A stretch of DNA of 64,000 nt from Tunturiibacter gelidiferens (GCF_014201335.1 NZ_JACHEB010000009.1:124001-188000); one strand, 5' to 3'. Shown: positions 8,492-17,240, counted from the stretch's first letter. Program-made: numbers and translations. Notes: generated by a model not told the origin, from the sequence alone.

Positions 8492-8497
8492 TATACT
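8492..8497 (+). promoter_or_regulatory. -10 element directly before the nuclease gene
   Basis: TATACT lies six bases before the ATG at 8504, so the predicted transcription start falls on or next to the start codon. There is no ribosome binding site. The -35 region is T-rich and gives no clean hexamer. Confidence 0.45.
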
Positions 8498-8503
8498 TTT
8501 TGC

Positions 8504-9439
8504 ATGACGAGTTGGATAGGCGCGGTGCGGGTTGCGGTAGCAGTCGTTTTGCTGCCGGTGATGCTGGTTCAGCAGGGATTGGCCTGGGGCAGGGACGGGC
8601 ACATGATGATCAATCGTTTGGCGGGTGCTGCGCTGCCGAGCGATGTGCCGAAGTTTTTGCGATCGAAGCAGGCGCTGGATGCGCTTGAATATTATGGGCC
8701 CGAGCCGGACAGGTGGAAGTCTCCACTGGAGCCGGAGCTGAATGCGGCTGGATTTTCAGAACACTATATCGATTTGGAGTGGGCGGATCTGGTTGGAGAG
8801 CTGCCGAGGAAGCGGTATGACTATGTGCGGGCGTTGGCGTTTGCGCAGAAGTCGCATCCCGACCTGCCGTTGACGCCGGAAAAGGTGGGTCTGCAACCAT
8901 ATGTAACAGTCGAGGTCTGGGAGCGGTTGAAGAGCGCGATGCGCGACTATCGGGCTTTGAAGGACGCGCATAAAGATACGAAGCCCTCAGAGTGCGAGAT
9001 TGTGTTTCTTGCAGGGTGGCTTGGGCACTATGTCGCGGATGGTTCGCAGCCGCTGCATACGACGATTCAGTACAACGGATGGACGGGGCCGAATCCGCAG
9101 GGGTATACGACGGAGCATAAGATTCATGCTCAGTTCGAGTCGACGTTTGTCACTGCGAATGTGAAGGCGAGCGAAGTGGCGCCGTTGATTGCAGAAAAGC
9201 CGGTCGTCATGGGGGATGTGTTTACCGAGTACATGGCTTATCTGCGACATACAAATTCTCTGGTGGAGAAGACGTATCAGCTGGAGAAGGCTGGGGCGTT
9301 TAACGGTGCGGGATCGCCGAACGGGAAGGCGTTCGCCGAGGAGAGGCTCGCGGCGGGAGCGACGGAGTTGCGGGACATGATCTATTCGGCTTGGGTGAAG
9401 AGCGCGGAGCCGTTGCCGCCTTCGAAATGGTCAGATTAG
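8504..9439 (+). CDS. Secreted S1/P1-type zinc nuclease
   Basis: This 311-residue protein has a signal peptide ending at LA before Trp28. In S1/P1 nucleases the mature N-terminal Trp is itself a zinc ligand, and here the mature protein would begin WGRDGH, with His33 as the next ligand. Further metal ligands are in HYVADGSQPLH (His175, Asp179, His185) and EHKIH (His205, His208). This fits the S1/P1 nuclease and phospholipase C superfamily with a tri-zinc site, acting on single-stranded nucleic acid outside the cytoplasm. Such an enzyme could feed the nucleoside salvage genes found later in the window, though that link is inference. The mRNA looks leaderless. Confidence 0.88.
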   Translation: MTSWIGAVRVAVAVVLLPVMLVQQGLAWGRDGHMMINRLAGAALPSDVPKFLRSKQALDALEYYGPEPDRWKSPLEPELNAAGFSEHYIDLEWADLVGELPRKRYDYVRALAFAQKSHPDLPLTPEKVGLQPYVTVEVWERLKSAMRDYRALKDAHKDTKPSECEIVFLAGWLGHYVADGSQPLHTTIQYNGWTGPNPQGYTTEHKIHAQFESTFVTANVKASEVAPLIAEKPVVMGDVFTEYMAYLRHTNSLVEKTYQLEKAGAFNGAGSPNGKAFAEERLAAGATELRDMIYSAWVKSAEPLPPSKWSD

Positions 9440-9492
9440 GTATCAGGGGATGTCGTTGTTGAGTGAGTGAGCACCAGATATTCGAGATAGGT

Positions 9493-10059
9493 TTATTTTT
9501 CGGATTGAGCTGTTGCCGAGAGAATTGGGTATTGATGGTGTTCGACTCGTTTGAGAAATCGTCGGAGAAGCGGCGTCAATGTAAGTGCGACGGTGGGAAC
9601 AGCGAACACGGCCAGGATGGTCCATAGGAGAAAGGCATGCCACTCCCATAGCCAAAGCTGCCGGGAGAGAGCGAGCGGATGTTCGCGGGCGGAGTGAAGA
9701 AGTTCGTTTGCGGAGAGTGGCATGGGCGCGGTGCCGAAGACTCGGCTGGCGAGGTGGATGAAGGGAATGATGAGAATCAGTTGCAAGGGATAGACGATGT
9801 GATTTGCCAGTTGTGATGCGGCCAGGTTGAGCCGGAAAACGAAGGCAAGGGTGAAACAGACGAACGTAGTGCTGCCGAGGATGGGATTGATGCCGATGAG
9901 GAGACCGAGGGCGATGCTCCAGGCTAGTTTTCGTGGGGATGCTCCCATGCGGAGCAATGCGAGGATGGGAAGAGCGATGCGGCGGTAGAGCCAGTTGTGG
10001 TGGATGGGTGTGGGGACGACTTCGTTGCGGGCGTCGTATTTGGATTCGCTGGGTTGCAC
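9493..10059 (-). CDS. DUF2062 membrane protein
   Basis: This 188-residue protein matches the DUF2062 pattern: a basic stretch followed by a Gly-rich helix (WSIALGLLIGINPILGSTT), then NHIVYPLQLILIIPF, and a last helix near the C terminus. Three or four transmembrane segments are visible. DUF2062 proteins are small inner-membrane proteins of unknown role, often beside glycosyltransferase or lipid genes. Here it is divergent from a PlsC-like acyltransferase, which fits a membrane-lipid context. The start is GTG without an obvious ribosome site. It is convergent with the nuclease gene. Confidence 0.8.
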   Translation of the reverse strand: MQPSESKYDARNEVVPTPIHHNWLYRRIALPILALLRMGASPRKLAWSIALGLLIGINPILGSTTFVCFTLAFVFRLNLAASQLANHIVYPLQLILIIPFIHLASRVFGTAPMPLSANELLHSAREHPLALSRQLWLWEWHAFLLWTILAVFAVPTVALTLTPLLRRFLKRVEHHQYPILSATAQSEK

Positions 10060-10132
10060 TGCTGACAGGATAGACTGCGCGAGGAGGCTTCGTGCGATGG
10101 CGCGGGCTTCGAATGAGTGAGGATCGGATCTG

Positions 10133-10915
10133 GTGATTTTTTTTCGGGCTGTGGGACGTTGCGTTCGAATGGTCGGGATGTTTGTTGTGGCTGGAACGGA
10201 ACTGGCGGTGAAGCAACCGGAGACGCGGCAGGAACGAGCCGATTGGCTGCATCGTTTTTGTGCGCGGGCTATGCGGGGGATGGGGATTGAGATTAACGTC
10301 TCAGGCAGTTTTCCGAAACGGGGAGTGGTGATCTCGAATCACCTGAGTTATCTGGACATCGTGGTGTATGCGGCGGTTCATCCGTGCGTGTTTGTTTCGA
10401 AGGCAGAGGTCGCAAGCTGGCCGGTGGTGGGGTGGATGACGACGATGTCAGGGACGGTTTACGTTGCGCGTGGACATGGTGGATCTGCGATGAAGGCGCG
10501 CGAGGGGATGCAGGCGGCGGTGGACGCTGGGTTGCCGGTTGTGTTCTTTCCTGAAGGGACAACGAGCAATGGGAGTGGGCTGTTGAAGTTTCATAGCGGG
10601 TTGCTGGCACAGGCGGTCGATGGAGGGGCTCCGGTGACGGCTGCTTGTATTCGCTATGGAGTCGGAGAAAACAATGGACCGGATGTGAGCGTTGCGGATG
10701 ACGTTTGTTACTGGGGAGCGCGAAATATGCTGGGGCATATTTTTACGTTTCTTGGGTTGCGAGGGGTGAGGGCAGAGGTGCGGTTTGCCGAGGAGCCAAT
10801 GGAGTTTTCAAGCGACGCTCTGCATCGGAAAGAGGCGGCGGTGGAGGCGAGGGCTGCTGTGGCTACGCTTCGGCTAATTAACACAATAGTGGGAGAAGAG
10901 CGGGTACCGAGGTAG
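10133..10915 (+). CDS. 1-acyl-glycerol-3-phosphate acyltransferase-like (PlsC/OlsA), copy 1
   Basis: This 260-residue LPLAT-family acyltransferase has the catalytic NHxxxxD motif NHLSYLD (His70, Asp75) and the substrate motif FPEGTT (139-144). A hydrophobic N-terminal segment anchors it to the inner membrane. It transfers an acyl chain to a lyso-lipid hydroxyl. Because an OlsB-like gene follows and a paralogous acyltransferase comes after that, one of the pair is probably OlsA, which O-acylates lyso-ornithine lipid. The other may serve phosphatidate synthesis or a variant lipid. The GTG start is forced by an in-frame stop 12 bases upstream, although an internal ATG at codon 13 is possible. 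Confidence 0.88.
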   Translation: MIFFRAVGRCVRMVGMFVVAGTELAVKQPETRQERADWLHRFCARAMRGMGIEINVSGSFPKRGVVISNHLSYLDIVVYAAVHPCVFVSKAEVASWPVVGWMTTMSGTVYVARGHGGSAMKAREGMQAAVDAGLPVVFFPEGTTSNGSGLLKFHSGLLAQAVDGGAPVTAACIRYGVGENNGPDVSVADDVCYWGARNMLGHIFTFLGLRGVRAEVRFAEEPMEFSSDALHRKEAAVEARAAVATLRLINTIVGEERVPR

Positions 10916-10939
10916 ATGCACCATTTTTGATTCAACAAA

Positions 10940-10958
10940 TGTTCACTTGCCGTGAACA
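10940..10958. promoter_or_regulatory. Inverted repeat upstream of the OlsB-like gene
   Basis: TGTTCAC-TTGCC-GTGAACA has seven-base arms and a five-base spacer. It is 70 bp before the ATG of the OlsB-like gene and 25 bp after the preceding stop. The geometry suits a dimeric repressor. Confidence 0.4.
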
Positions 10959-11027
10959 CTCTGTTACAGAAGACGACGCACACTGACATCGAAAGCAACC
11001 ACATTCTGGACGTAGTCAGGAGATTCG

Positions 11028-11840
11028 ATGCTCACAGCCACTGAGTCGCGGTCCGTCCCACTTCTTCCAAATAAAGCAATGTCACCGGAGTTGCCATCGA
11101 AGAAAGACATGCGACTGGAGGCCGGAGAGTATGTTGTGCGCCTTGCGTTGAGTGACGTGGAGCGCGCTGCGGCGTACAGGCTGCGCTTTCTGGTGTTCAA
11201 CCTGGAGATGAATGAAGGGCTCGAGTCGGCCTATGCGGATGGGTACGATAAGGACCACTTCGACGATGTGTGCGACCACATGATTGTGCAGGAACGTGGC
11301 ACCGGTGAGATTGTGGGAACGTACCGAATGCAGATGGGTGATGTGGCGGGGAAATATTTTGGGTATTACAGCGAGCAAGAGTTTTGCTTTGCTCCCTATG
11401 CGGCCATGCGTGGGCAGATTGTGGAGTTAGGGCGTGCGTGCATCCATCGGGAGCATCGGTCGTCGGAGGTGTTGCATCTGCTGTGGCGGGGGATTGCGCG
11501 GTATGCGCTGGTGAACGGCGCGCGGTACATGATGGGATGCTGCTCGCTGACGTCTCAGGATGCGGAGATGGGACATGCAGTGTATGAGTCGCTCCGGAGC
11601 TGCATGGTGGAACCGGCGCTGTTGACGTTGGCTACGCCTGCTTATCGGTTGCCCAAGGCGGAGGCTCAGGTGACGGATGCGCGGGCTCCGAAGCTGCTGC
11701 GGGCTTACCTTACGATTGGGGCGAAGATCTGCAGTGAACCGGCGATCGATCGCGACTTCAAGACGATTGACTTTCTGACGTTGCTCGATCTGCAGACGCT
11801 GCATCCGAGGGTGGCGAAGAGATTTCTTGAGGGATGCTGA
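11028..11840 (+). CDS. OlsB-like N-acyltransferase (ornithine-lipid type GNAT)
   Basis: This 270-residue protein fits the GNAT/hemolysin-like family that includes OlsB, which N-acylates ornithine with 3-hydroxyacyl-ACP to give lyso-ornithine lipid. Visible family features are YRLRFLVFNLEMNEG (about 51-65), the D-x-FDDVCDH stretch, IVGTYRMQ, and ELGRACIHREHR followed by LLWRGIARYAL and GCCSL. A ribosome site CAGGAG stands six bases before the ATG. It lies between two PlsC paralogues and its end overlaps the second one. The amino acid head group is not certain; related enzymes also use glycine, lysine or glutamine. Confidence 0.8.
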   Translation: MLTATESRSVPLLPNKAMSPELPSKKDMRLEAGEYVVRLALSDVERAAAYRLRFLVFNLEMNEGLESAYADGYDKDHFDDVCDHMIVQERGTGEIVGTYRMQMGDVAGKYFGYYSEQEFCFAPYAAMRGQIVELGRACIHREHRSSEVLHLLWRGIARYALVNGARYMMGCCSLTSQDAEMGHAVYESLRSCMVEPALLTLATPAYRLPKAEAQVTDARAPKLLRAYLTIGAKICSEPAIDRDFKTIDFLTLLDLQTLHPRVAKRFLEGC

Positions 11841-12669
11841 ATTGAGTGGGGTGATCGCAGTGTGGCGATTTCTGCGTTCGGGGCGGCGTGGGTTTTTGTT
11901 TGTTGGATTGTTGATGGCGGCGGTGGTGGACCGCTGGATGCGGCGCCCGAAGGTTGGCGCGGAGGGTGCCGTATGGATTCATGGATGGTGCCGTCGGATC
12001 GTGAAGGCGCTGGGGTTGGAGTGCAGCGTTGAGGGGAGTGTTCCACGCGGCGGGGCGGTGGTATCGAATCACCTGAGTTATCTGGATATTCTGCTGTTCA
12101 GTTCGGTGCAGCCATTTGTGATGGTGGCTAAGACCGAGGTGCGTGGGTGGCCGTTACTGGGTTGGCTGACGGCGCAGGCGGGGACCGTGTATGTGGAGCG
12201 GGGTGGCGGGCCGAAGACGTATCCGGGTGTGAATGCGGCGATGGCGGAGGCTTACCGGAGCGGGCTGCCGGTGTTGTTCTTTCCGGAGGGGACTACGACG
12301 GACGGAGCTGAAGTGCTGCCGTTTCGGCGGGGATTGTTTCACTCGGTGTTGAATGGTGGAGTTGCGTTACGGGTTGCGGCGCTGCGGTACTCGCTTGATT
12401 CACACATGGTGAATGGGAGCGCGACAGTGGGTGAGGATGTTTGCTGGTGGGGCGATATGAAGTTCACGCCGCATATGTTCCGGTTTCTTGGGCTGCGGGG
12501 GCTGAGGGCGAAGATACGGTTCGGTGAGGAGATCGTTGAGCGGGTGGACCGGTTTGTGTTGTCGAAGACGGCGCAGGCGACGGTAGCGGGGATGTATGAG
12601 GAGTTGAGCTCGGGGGCTGGGTCAAGCGTGGTGTGGGAGGGTGACTCCGAGTTGGTAGAGGCCCTATAA
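11827..12669 (+). CDS. 1-acyl-glycerol-3-phosphate acyltransferase-like (PlsC/OlsA), copy 2
   Basis: This LPLAT-family acyltransferase (280 residues from the TTG at 11827) has NHLSYLD (His82, Asp87) and FPEGTT (152-157). It resembles copy 1 closely around the active site: both share SNHLSYLDI, a WP-x-x-GW segment and GTVYV-x-RG, so the pair probably arose by duplication around the OlsB-like gene. TTG at 11842, preceded by AGGGA, or GTG at 11851 are equally good starts. The gene overlaps the upstream stop codon, so translation is likely coupled to the OlsB-like protein, and this copy is the better candidate for the OlsA step. Confidence 0.88.
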   Translation: MRDAELSGVIAVWRFLRSGRRGFLFVGLLMAAVVDRWMRRPKVGAEGAVWIHGWCRRIVKALGLECSVEGSVPRGGAVVSNHLSYLDILLFSSVQPFVMVAKTEVRGWPLLGWLTAQAGTVYVERGGGPKTYPGVNAAMAEAYRSGLPVLFFPEGTTTDGAEVLPFRRGLFHSVLNGGVALRVAALRYSLDSHMVNGSATVGEDVCWWGDMKFTPHMFRFLGLRGLRAKIRFGEEIVERVDRFVLSKTAQATVAGMYEELSSGAGSSVVWEGDSELVEAL

Positions 12670-12744
12670 AGGCGGCCCGACGGACTGGCTTAGTTACATG
12701 TTCCCATCGAGGTTACATTTACACAATAATTAGTACGGTGTTGG

Positions 12745-13653
12745 TTACAATTGGTTCGCCGCTGCTAGTTGCTCGGCCGCGATTTGTGGGATCAGAGCTG
12801 TGAGGAGGCAGGTGAACTGCTTTTCGACGTTGCGGCCGATCTCCATGACATCTTCGTGGTCGATGGTGCCGGCTCTTTCCTCTCCGTATGCGGGGACTCC
12901 GGCGGCCATGTTGGTGACGAGGGAGAGGCCGAGGACTTCGAGGCCCATGTGGCGGGCAACAATGACTTCGTGGACCGTGGACATGCCGACTAGATCGGCT
13001 CCGAGGGCGCGGAAGGCGCGAATCTCTGCGGGGGTTTCGAAGCTGGGGCCGAGGACAGCGAGATAGACGCCTTCGGTGAGGAGAAACTCCTGGCGGGCGG
13101 CCTCTTCGATGGCGAGGGTTCGGAGGCGGAGGGAGTAGGCGGAGGACATGTCGAAGAAGCGTTGGCCGGCGCCGGGTACCATGGCGAAGCGAGGTTCGTT
13201 GGGGCCGAGAGCGGCGTTGGTTCCGGTGAGGTTGATGTGATCGGAGATGGCGACGATTGAGCCTTGCGAGAGGCTGGTGCGGATGCCTCCTGCGGCGTTG
13301 GTGACGATGAGGGTTTTGCAGCCAAGCAGGCCGAGGACGCGGGTGGGGAAGGTGACCTGATCCATGCTGTAGCCCTCGTAAGCATGGACGCGGCCCTGCA
13401 GGACGGCTACGGAGACGCCCGCGATGGTGCCCAGGACGAGGTGGCCGGAGTGTCCGACGACGGTGGATTGAGGAAAGTGCGGGATGTCCGCGTAGGGGAT
13501 GCGGATGGCGGATTTGACGTGGGTGGCGAAGTTGCCGAGGCCGGAACCGAGGATGATACCTAGGGAGGGCAGGAGCGGAGTTTTGTTGCGGATGTAGTCG
13601 GCGGCACCTTGCGCTTTGCTGTAGAGGTCGGTCGTTTTAGTGGTCTCGGTCAT
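12745..13653 (-). CDS. punA: Purine nucleoside phosphorylase (trimeric, PNP/MTAP family)
   Basis: This 302-residue enzyme phosphorolyses inosine, guanosine and deoxy forms to the base and (deoxy)ribose-1-phosphate. It has LGSGLGNFA (35-43, phosphate site), GHSGHL (68-73), RVHAYEGY (His90, Glu93), TNAAGG (118-123), the purine-binding FETPAEIRAF region, and the VTNMAAG segment. The length fits the low-molecular-mass trimeric family. ATG is preceded by AAGGAA. The gene belongs with the window's other nucleoside salvage genes (NupC-type carrier, deoA, cdd), although it is not in one operon with them. Confidence 0.93.
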   Translation of the reverse strand: MTETTKTTDLYSKAQGAADYIRNKTPLLPSLGIILGSGLGNFATHVKSAIRIPYADIPHFPQSTVVGHSGHLVLGTIAGVSVAVLQGRVHAYEGYSMDQVTFPTRVLGLLGCKTLIVTNAAGGIRTSLSQGSIVAISDHINLTGTNAALGPNEPRFAMVPGAGQRFFDMSSAYSLRLRTLAIEEAARQEFLLTEGVYLAVLGPSFETPAEIRAFRALGADLVGMSTVHEVIVARHMGLEVLGLSLVTNMAAGVPAYGEERAGTIDHEDVMEIGRNVEKQFTCLLTALIPQIAAEQLAAANQL

Positions 13654-14122
13654 CGCGTTCCTTGCGTCTCCAGGTTCCTGGTTCGGGGTACCCCCCCTCC
13701 CCCTTATCGGCGGCCAAACTATCCGGAATGAATAACTTACAGCAAGCCTTCTTTGGCAAATTCGTCATTGGAAAAGGGTTACGGCTAAATTCGTCCAGAG
13801 AAAGGGACTTAGCCTCGCCGCTTGGCCGGTGCGGATCCAGACCTCTTACAGATTCGTCACTGTTATAAGTCTATCCAGTTGACAGGGGCAAACATGCCAC
13901 GGTTTTCGGATTTATTTTTCCCGGGGCAAGGAAGCGGAAGACGTGGATTGGCGCGGGTTTAATGGAGTGACGAAAGGCGTTTTTTTATTTTGCGAACGTG
14001 TTGGGGGCTTGACAGAAAAAACAGGATGCATGGTTTGGGGTTCAGGGTGTAGAAAACGATGGCACGAGAGAAGTGTCAGCTGCAGGGTTTGTGAGGAGCG
14101 AAAGCATGATCAGGTTCGAGCC
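13654..14122. other. Intergenic region between punA and the redoxin gene
   Basis: This 469-bp stretch has a C-rich run at 13690-13705 and two TTGACA hexamers (13879 and about 14008), neither with a convincing -10 box. An open frame reaches back from the redoxin gene to 13943, but its first 60 codons (many Cys, Arg and Lys) look non-coding. I see no RNA gene. Confidence 0.4.
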
Positions 14123-14665
14123 ATGGTAAGCGCAGGTGCGAGTTCTACTGAGGATGTTGCGCAGGTGCTTGCCTCCATCCACACCGAGTCGGGTGCAAGT
14201 TTGCTGGCGCTGGTGGAGGCTTCCACGGTGCTGCTGATCTTTCTGAGGCACTTTGGGTGTTCGTTTTGCCGTCAGGCGATCAGTGATGTTGCGGATCTTC
14301 GTGAGGAGCTGGCTCGACGAGGGGTGCGGCCCGTGTTTGTGCATCTGGGCACGCCGGAACGCGCCAAGCCGTTCTTTGATTACTACGGGATTGGGGATGT
14401 GGAACGGGTAAGCGATCCGGAGGCTCAGGTCTATCAGAATCCTGTATTCCTGTTGTCGAGGATTCATCCGGCGCTGACGTTGCTGCAGCCTGCGGTATGG
14501 GTGGGCTGGTTGAAAGGTGCGATCTTCAAGCACGGGATTGGGGCGATCAAAGAAGATGGCCATCAGATGCAGGGGATCTTTTTTCTGAAGGGGCCTAAGA
14601 TTGTTCGGCAGTTTCGGTATCGGACGATTGCGGATGAGCCGGATTATTTGAAGTTGGTTGGGTGA
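14123..14665 (+). CDS. Peroxiredoxin-like protein (AhpC/TSA-2 type)
   Basis: The protein from ATG 14123 has 180 residues. It shows a thioredoxin-fold redox motif, FLRHFGCSFCRQAI, with a CxxC-type Cys pair, then VFVHLGTPERAKPFF and an FLLS/GWLKGA segment typical of the AhpC-TSA_2 redoxin family. It should reduce peroxides or disulfides in the cytoplasm, but the specific role of this family is not well defined. I prefer this start because the upstream codons have no family similarity. Downstream, a structured repeat separates it from the convergent SpoIIE phosphatase gene. Confidence 0.75.
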   Translation: MVSAGASSTEDVAQVLASIHTESGASLLALVEASTVLLIFLRHFGCSFCRQAISDVADLREELARRGVRPVFVHLGTPERAKPFFDYYGIGDVERVSDPEAQVYQNPVFLLSRIHPALTLLQPAVWVGWLKGAIFKHGIGAIKEDGHQMQGIFFLKGPKIVRQFRYRTIADEPDYLKLVG

Positions 14666-14671
14666 GATCGT

Positions 14672-14725
14672 CCTGCCGGACGAGCCTCCTACGCGGAGAG
14701 CGGCCACTTCGTGGCGGGTATACCG
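14672..14725. repeat. Structured dispersed repeat, copy B (REP-like)
   Basis: This segment starts CCTGCCGG and carries the hairpin GCCAC-TTC-GTGGC at 14703-14715. It matches copy A at 8393-8442 with a compensatory change in the stem. It fills the space between two convergent genes and could terminate both. Confidence 0.55.
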
Positions 14726-14734
14726 TTTTCTTGC

Positions 14735-15877
14735 TTAGCCCTCCCGTTGGTCGGGAAGAACTTTGACTATGACGACGGTGAGGTCGTCTTCCTGTTCTTT
14801 TGTTCCGGCGAAGCTGGCGACCGCTTCGGAGATGTCTGTGACGAGAGTGGTGGCAGGTTTGTCCTCTTCGGAGAGGACCAGCGCTTTGAGCCGGTCGAGA
14901 GAAAACTGTTCTTCGCTTTCGTTTTCCTGCTCGGTGACACCGTCGGTGAAGAGGGTGATCACGTCGTTGGCCTTGAGGCTGATAAGAGTGTTTGAAAATT
15001 CGGCGCTGGGAAGAATGCCCATGATCGGTCCCGCGTTCTCGAGGAGGAGCGACTCGCCCGTTTGTGGACGGAGGAGGAGAGGAGGGTTGTGGCCGCCGTT
15101 GGCGTACTCGAGTGTTCGGAGTTTCGTATTGAAGCGGGCGTAGAACATGGTGACAAATGTGGCGGGCCGGGTGATTTGCTTGAGGCACTCGTCGAGATCT
15201 TTGAGGATCGCGGCTGGGCCACTGAGTTCGTGGGCGCGAAGACGCAGGGCTACGGCGAGGGAAGGCATGAGCAGAGAAGCGGCGGCGCCTTTACCGGAGA
15301 CGTCGGCTATGACGACGTCGACTATCTCGTCGGAGATCTGGAAGAAGTCGTAATAGTCGCCACCGAGGAGGCGTGCGGTCTGCATGAAGGCTGCGAGTTC
15401 GAGGCCTGGAACGATTGGAGCTCTGGGCAACACCTGGCGCTGGACTTGTGCGGCGAGGAGGAGGTCGCTTTCGTATTCGTCGCGCTGGCGGCGAACCTCG
15501 GCGGCGAGGCGGGCGCGTTGTTTTGCGATGAGGCTGACGAGAAACCCAACGATGAGAAAGCCGGCGAGAGAGATGAAGAAGCGAATGATCCTGACGTGGG
15601 TATCGTCGCCGGCTGGACCGAAGAACTCCGAGAGGATGGTGCCGAGAACAGCAAGCCCGATTGTGATGGGGAGCGGGTTGATGAAGGCGCTGAGGGCGAT
15701 GGGAAGGACGTAGAGATAACCGAGAGAGATGTTGGCTACGACGATCCAGTCGGTGTAGGCGACGGAGACGACGGCGAGGACGACGACGAGGTTTAGCAGG
15801 CCAGTGGTCTTTATTTCTTCGGTTTCAACTTGTTGCTTGTACTCGGCAGTGCTTTTATTGCTTCTGAGAAATGCCAT
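14735..15877 (-). CDS. Membrane-bound SpoIIE/RsbU-type serine phosphatase
   Basis: This 380-residue protein has an N-terminal membrane region (about residues 25-115, four helices) followed by a coiled-coil linker (RQRARLAAEVRRQRDEYE) and a SpoIIE phosphatase domain (about 140-378). The phosphatase shows GGDYYDFF, DVSGKGAAASLLM, ANGGHNPPLLL, FTDGVTE and EDDLTVVIV. It should dephosphorylate an anti-anti-sigma (STAS) protein in response to a membrane signal. It is the second SpoIIE enzyme in the window; the first has a VOC sensor instead of helices. No antagonist or kinase gene is adjacent, so the partner lies elsewhere. Confidence 0.9.
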   Translation of the reverse strand: MAFLRSNKSTAEYKQQVETEEIKTTGLLNLVVVLAVVSVAYTDWIVVANISLGYLYVLPIALSAFINPLPITIGLAVLGTILSEFFGPAGDDTHVRIIRFFISLAGFLIVGFLVSLIAKQRARLAAEVRRQRDEYESDLLLAAQVQRQVLPRAPIVPGLELAAFMQTARLLGGDYYDFFQISDEIVDVVIADVSGKGAAASLLMPSLAVALRLRAHELSGPAAILKDLDECLKQITRPATFVTMFYARFNTKLRTLEYANGGHNPPLLLRPQTGESLLLENAGPIMGILPSAEFSNTLISLKANDVITLFTDGVTEQENESEEQFSLDRLKALVLSEEDKPATTLVTDISEAVASFAGTKEQEDDLTVVIVKVLPDQREG

Positions 15878-16001
15878 CGCGCTGAGCTCTCCTGTATCTC
15901 CCGTTGTGACGCGCAGTTTACTGCATTCTCTTCGTAGAGCGATCGTCGGAAGATAGGCAGGATGTGCGGAGATTTTAGAGCATTGGCTGGTCGGTGCGGG
16001 T

Positions 16002-17240
16002 TTATTTAATGAGCATGGAGACGATGCTGGCGGACATGAGGTTGGCCATGGTTCCGGCTAGCATGGCGCGGAGTCCCAGCTGGGCTAGGTCGTTGCGGCG
16101 GTTGGGGACGAGGGCTCCGATGCCGCCGATCTGCATGCCGATGGAGCCTACGTTTGCGAAGCCGCATAGGGCGAAGGTGGCGATGGAGAAGGTGGTAGGG
16201 GCGAGTGTGGACTTGATCGCGCCGAGTTGGGTGAAGGCGACGAACTCGTTGATCATGGTGCGGGTGCCGAGTAGGTTGCCGATGGTGTGGGCGTCGCGCC
16301 AGGGAATGCCGATGAGCCACGCAACGGGTGCTCCGATGACGCCGAGGATGGCGTTGAGGGAGTGGGGGAAGGGGATGTGACCGTGTGCCCAGAGGAAGTT
16401 GGAGATGCCGAGCATGATGGCGTTGAAGAGGCCGACGAGCGCGACAAAGCTAATGAGCATGATGGCAACGTTGAACGCGAGCTTGCCGCCGTCGAGGGTG
16501 CCGCGGGCGATGGAGGCGATGAAGTTTTCGTTTTTGTGCTCTTCGTTGGGGGGCATGTGGACGGTGCCGCTGGTGGCTGGGACTTCGGTTTCGGGGACGA
16601 GCATTTTGGCGACGAGGATGGTGCCGGGCGCGGTCATGATGACGGCGGAGAGGAGGTCCTGCGCGTTGATGCCGAAGCTGATGTAGGCGGCCATGATGCC
16701 GCCGGAGACGTGGGCCATGCCGGAGGTCATGATGACCATGAGCTCGCTGCGGGTGGCGCCGGCGAGGAAGGGGCGGATGGTGAGGGGGGCTTCGGTCTGG
16801 CCCATGAAGATGCTCGCAGCGACGTTGGTTGATTCGGCGCCGGAGGTTCCCATGGTGCGCTGCATGATCCACGCGACGATGCGGATGATGTGCTGCATGA
16901 GGCCGATGTGGTACATGATGGCGAAGAAGGCGCTGACGAAGATGATGGTGGGAAGGACGGCGAAGGCGAGGACGGCGAGGGGGTTGCCCGGTGTTCCGAG
17001 AGGGCCGAAGACGAGCGAGGAGCCGTCGACGGAGTGTGCGAGGAGTGAGGTGATGACGTTGGAGACGTTGTGGAGGATGGTCTGGCCGGCGTGCCATTTG
17101 ATGACGAGGAAGGCGAAGACGATCTGCAGGCCGAGTCCCCAGGCAACGGTGCGCCAGCGGATGGCGCGACGGTTGGTGGAGAAGGCGTAGGCGAGGCCGA
17201 GGAAGGTGATGAGGCCGAGCAGACCGGTGAATCGGGACAA
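16002..17240 (-). CDS. Concentrative nucleoside transporter (NupC/CNT family)
   Basis: This 412-residue inner-membrane carrier imports nucleosides with H+ or Na+. CNT signatures are seen: the N-terminal pair of helices, GQTEAPLTIRPFL (about 169-181), the MAHVSGGIMAAYI segment, and NEFVAFTQL followed by FALCGFANVGSIGMQIGG near the C terminus. The length is typical for bacterial NupC. The start is TTG with AGGAG upstream. It should supply substrates for the purine and pyrimidine phosphorylases encoded on either side (punA, deoA, cdd). Confidence 0.92.
   Translation of the reverse strand: MSRFTGLLGLITFLGLAYAFSTNRRAIRWRTVAWGLGLQIVFAFLVIKWHAGQTILHNVSNVITSLLAHSVDGSSLVFGPLGTPGNPLAVLAFAVLPTIIFVSAFFAIMYHIGLMQHIIRIVAWIMQRTMGTSGAESTNVAASIFMGQTEAPLTIRPFLAGATRSELMVIMTSGMAHVSGGIMAAYISFGINAQDLLSAVIMTAPGTILVAKMLVPETEVPATSGTVHMPPNEEHKNENFIASIARGTLDGGKLAFNVAIMLISFVALVGLFNAIMLGISNFLWAHGHIPFPHSLNAILGVIGAPVAWLIGIPWRDAHTIGNLLGTRTMINEFVAFTQLGAIKSTLAPTTFSIATFALCGFANVGSIGMQIGGIGALVPNRRNDLAQLGLRAMLAGTMANLMSASIVSMLIK

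Noticed and set aside
12693..12750. Three GTTACA(T/A) words after the second PlsC gene
   Set aside because: Spacing is irregular (19 and 32 bases), the site lies between convergent genes, and the last copy overlaps the punA stop codon, so a regulatory role is unlikely.
13943..14122. N-terminal extension of the redoxin gene
   Set aside because: The first 60 codons encode a Cys/Arg/Lys-rich stretch with no redoxin similarity. The ATG at 14123 gives a normal domain start.
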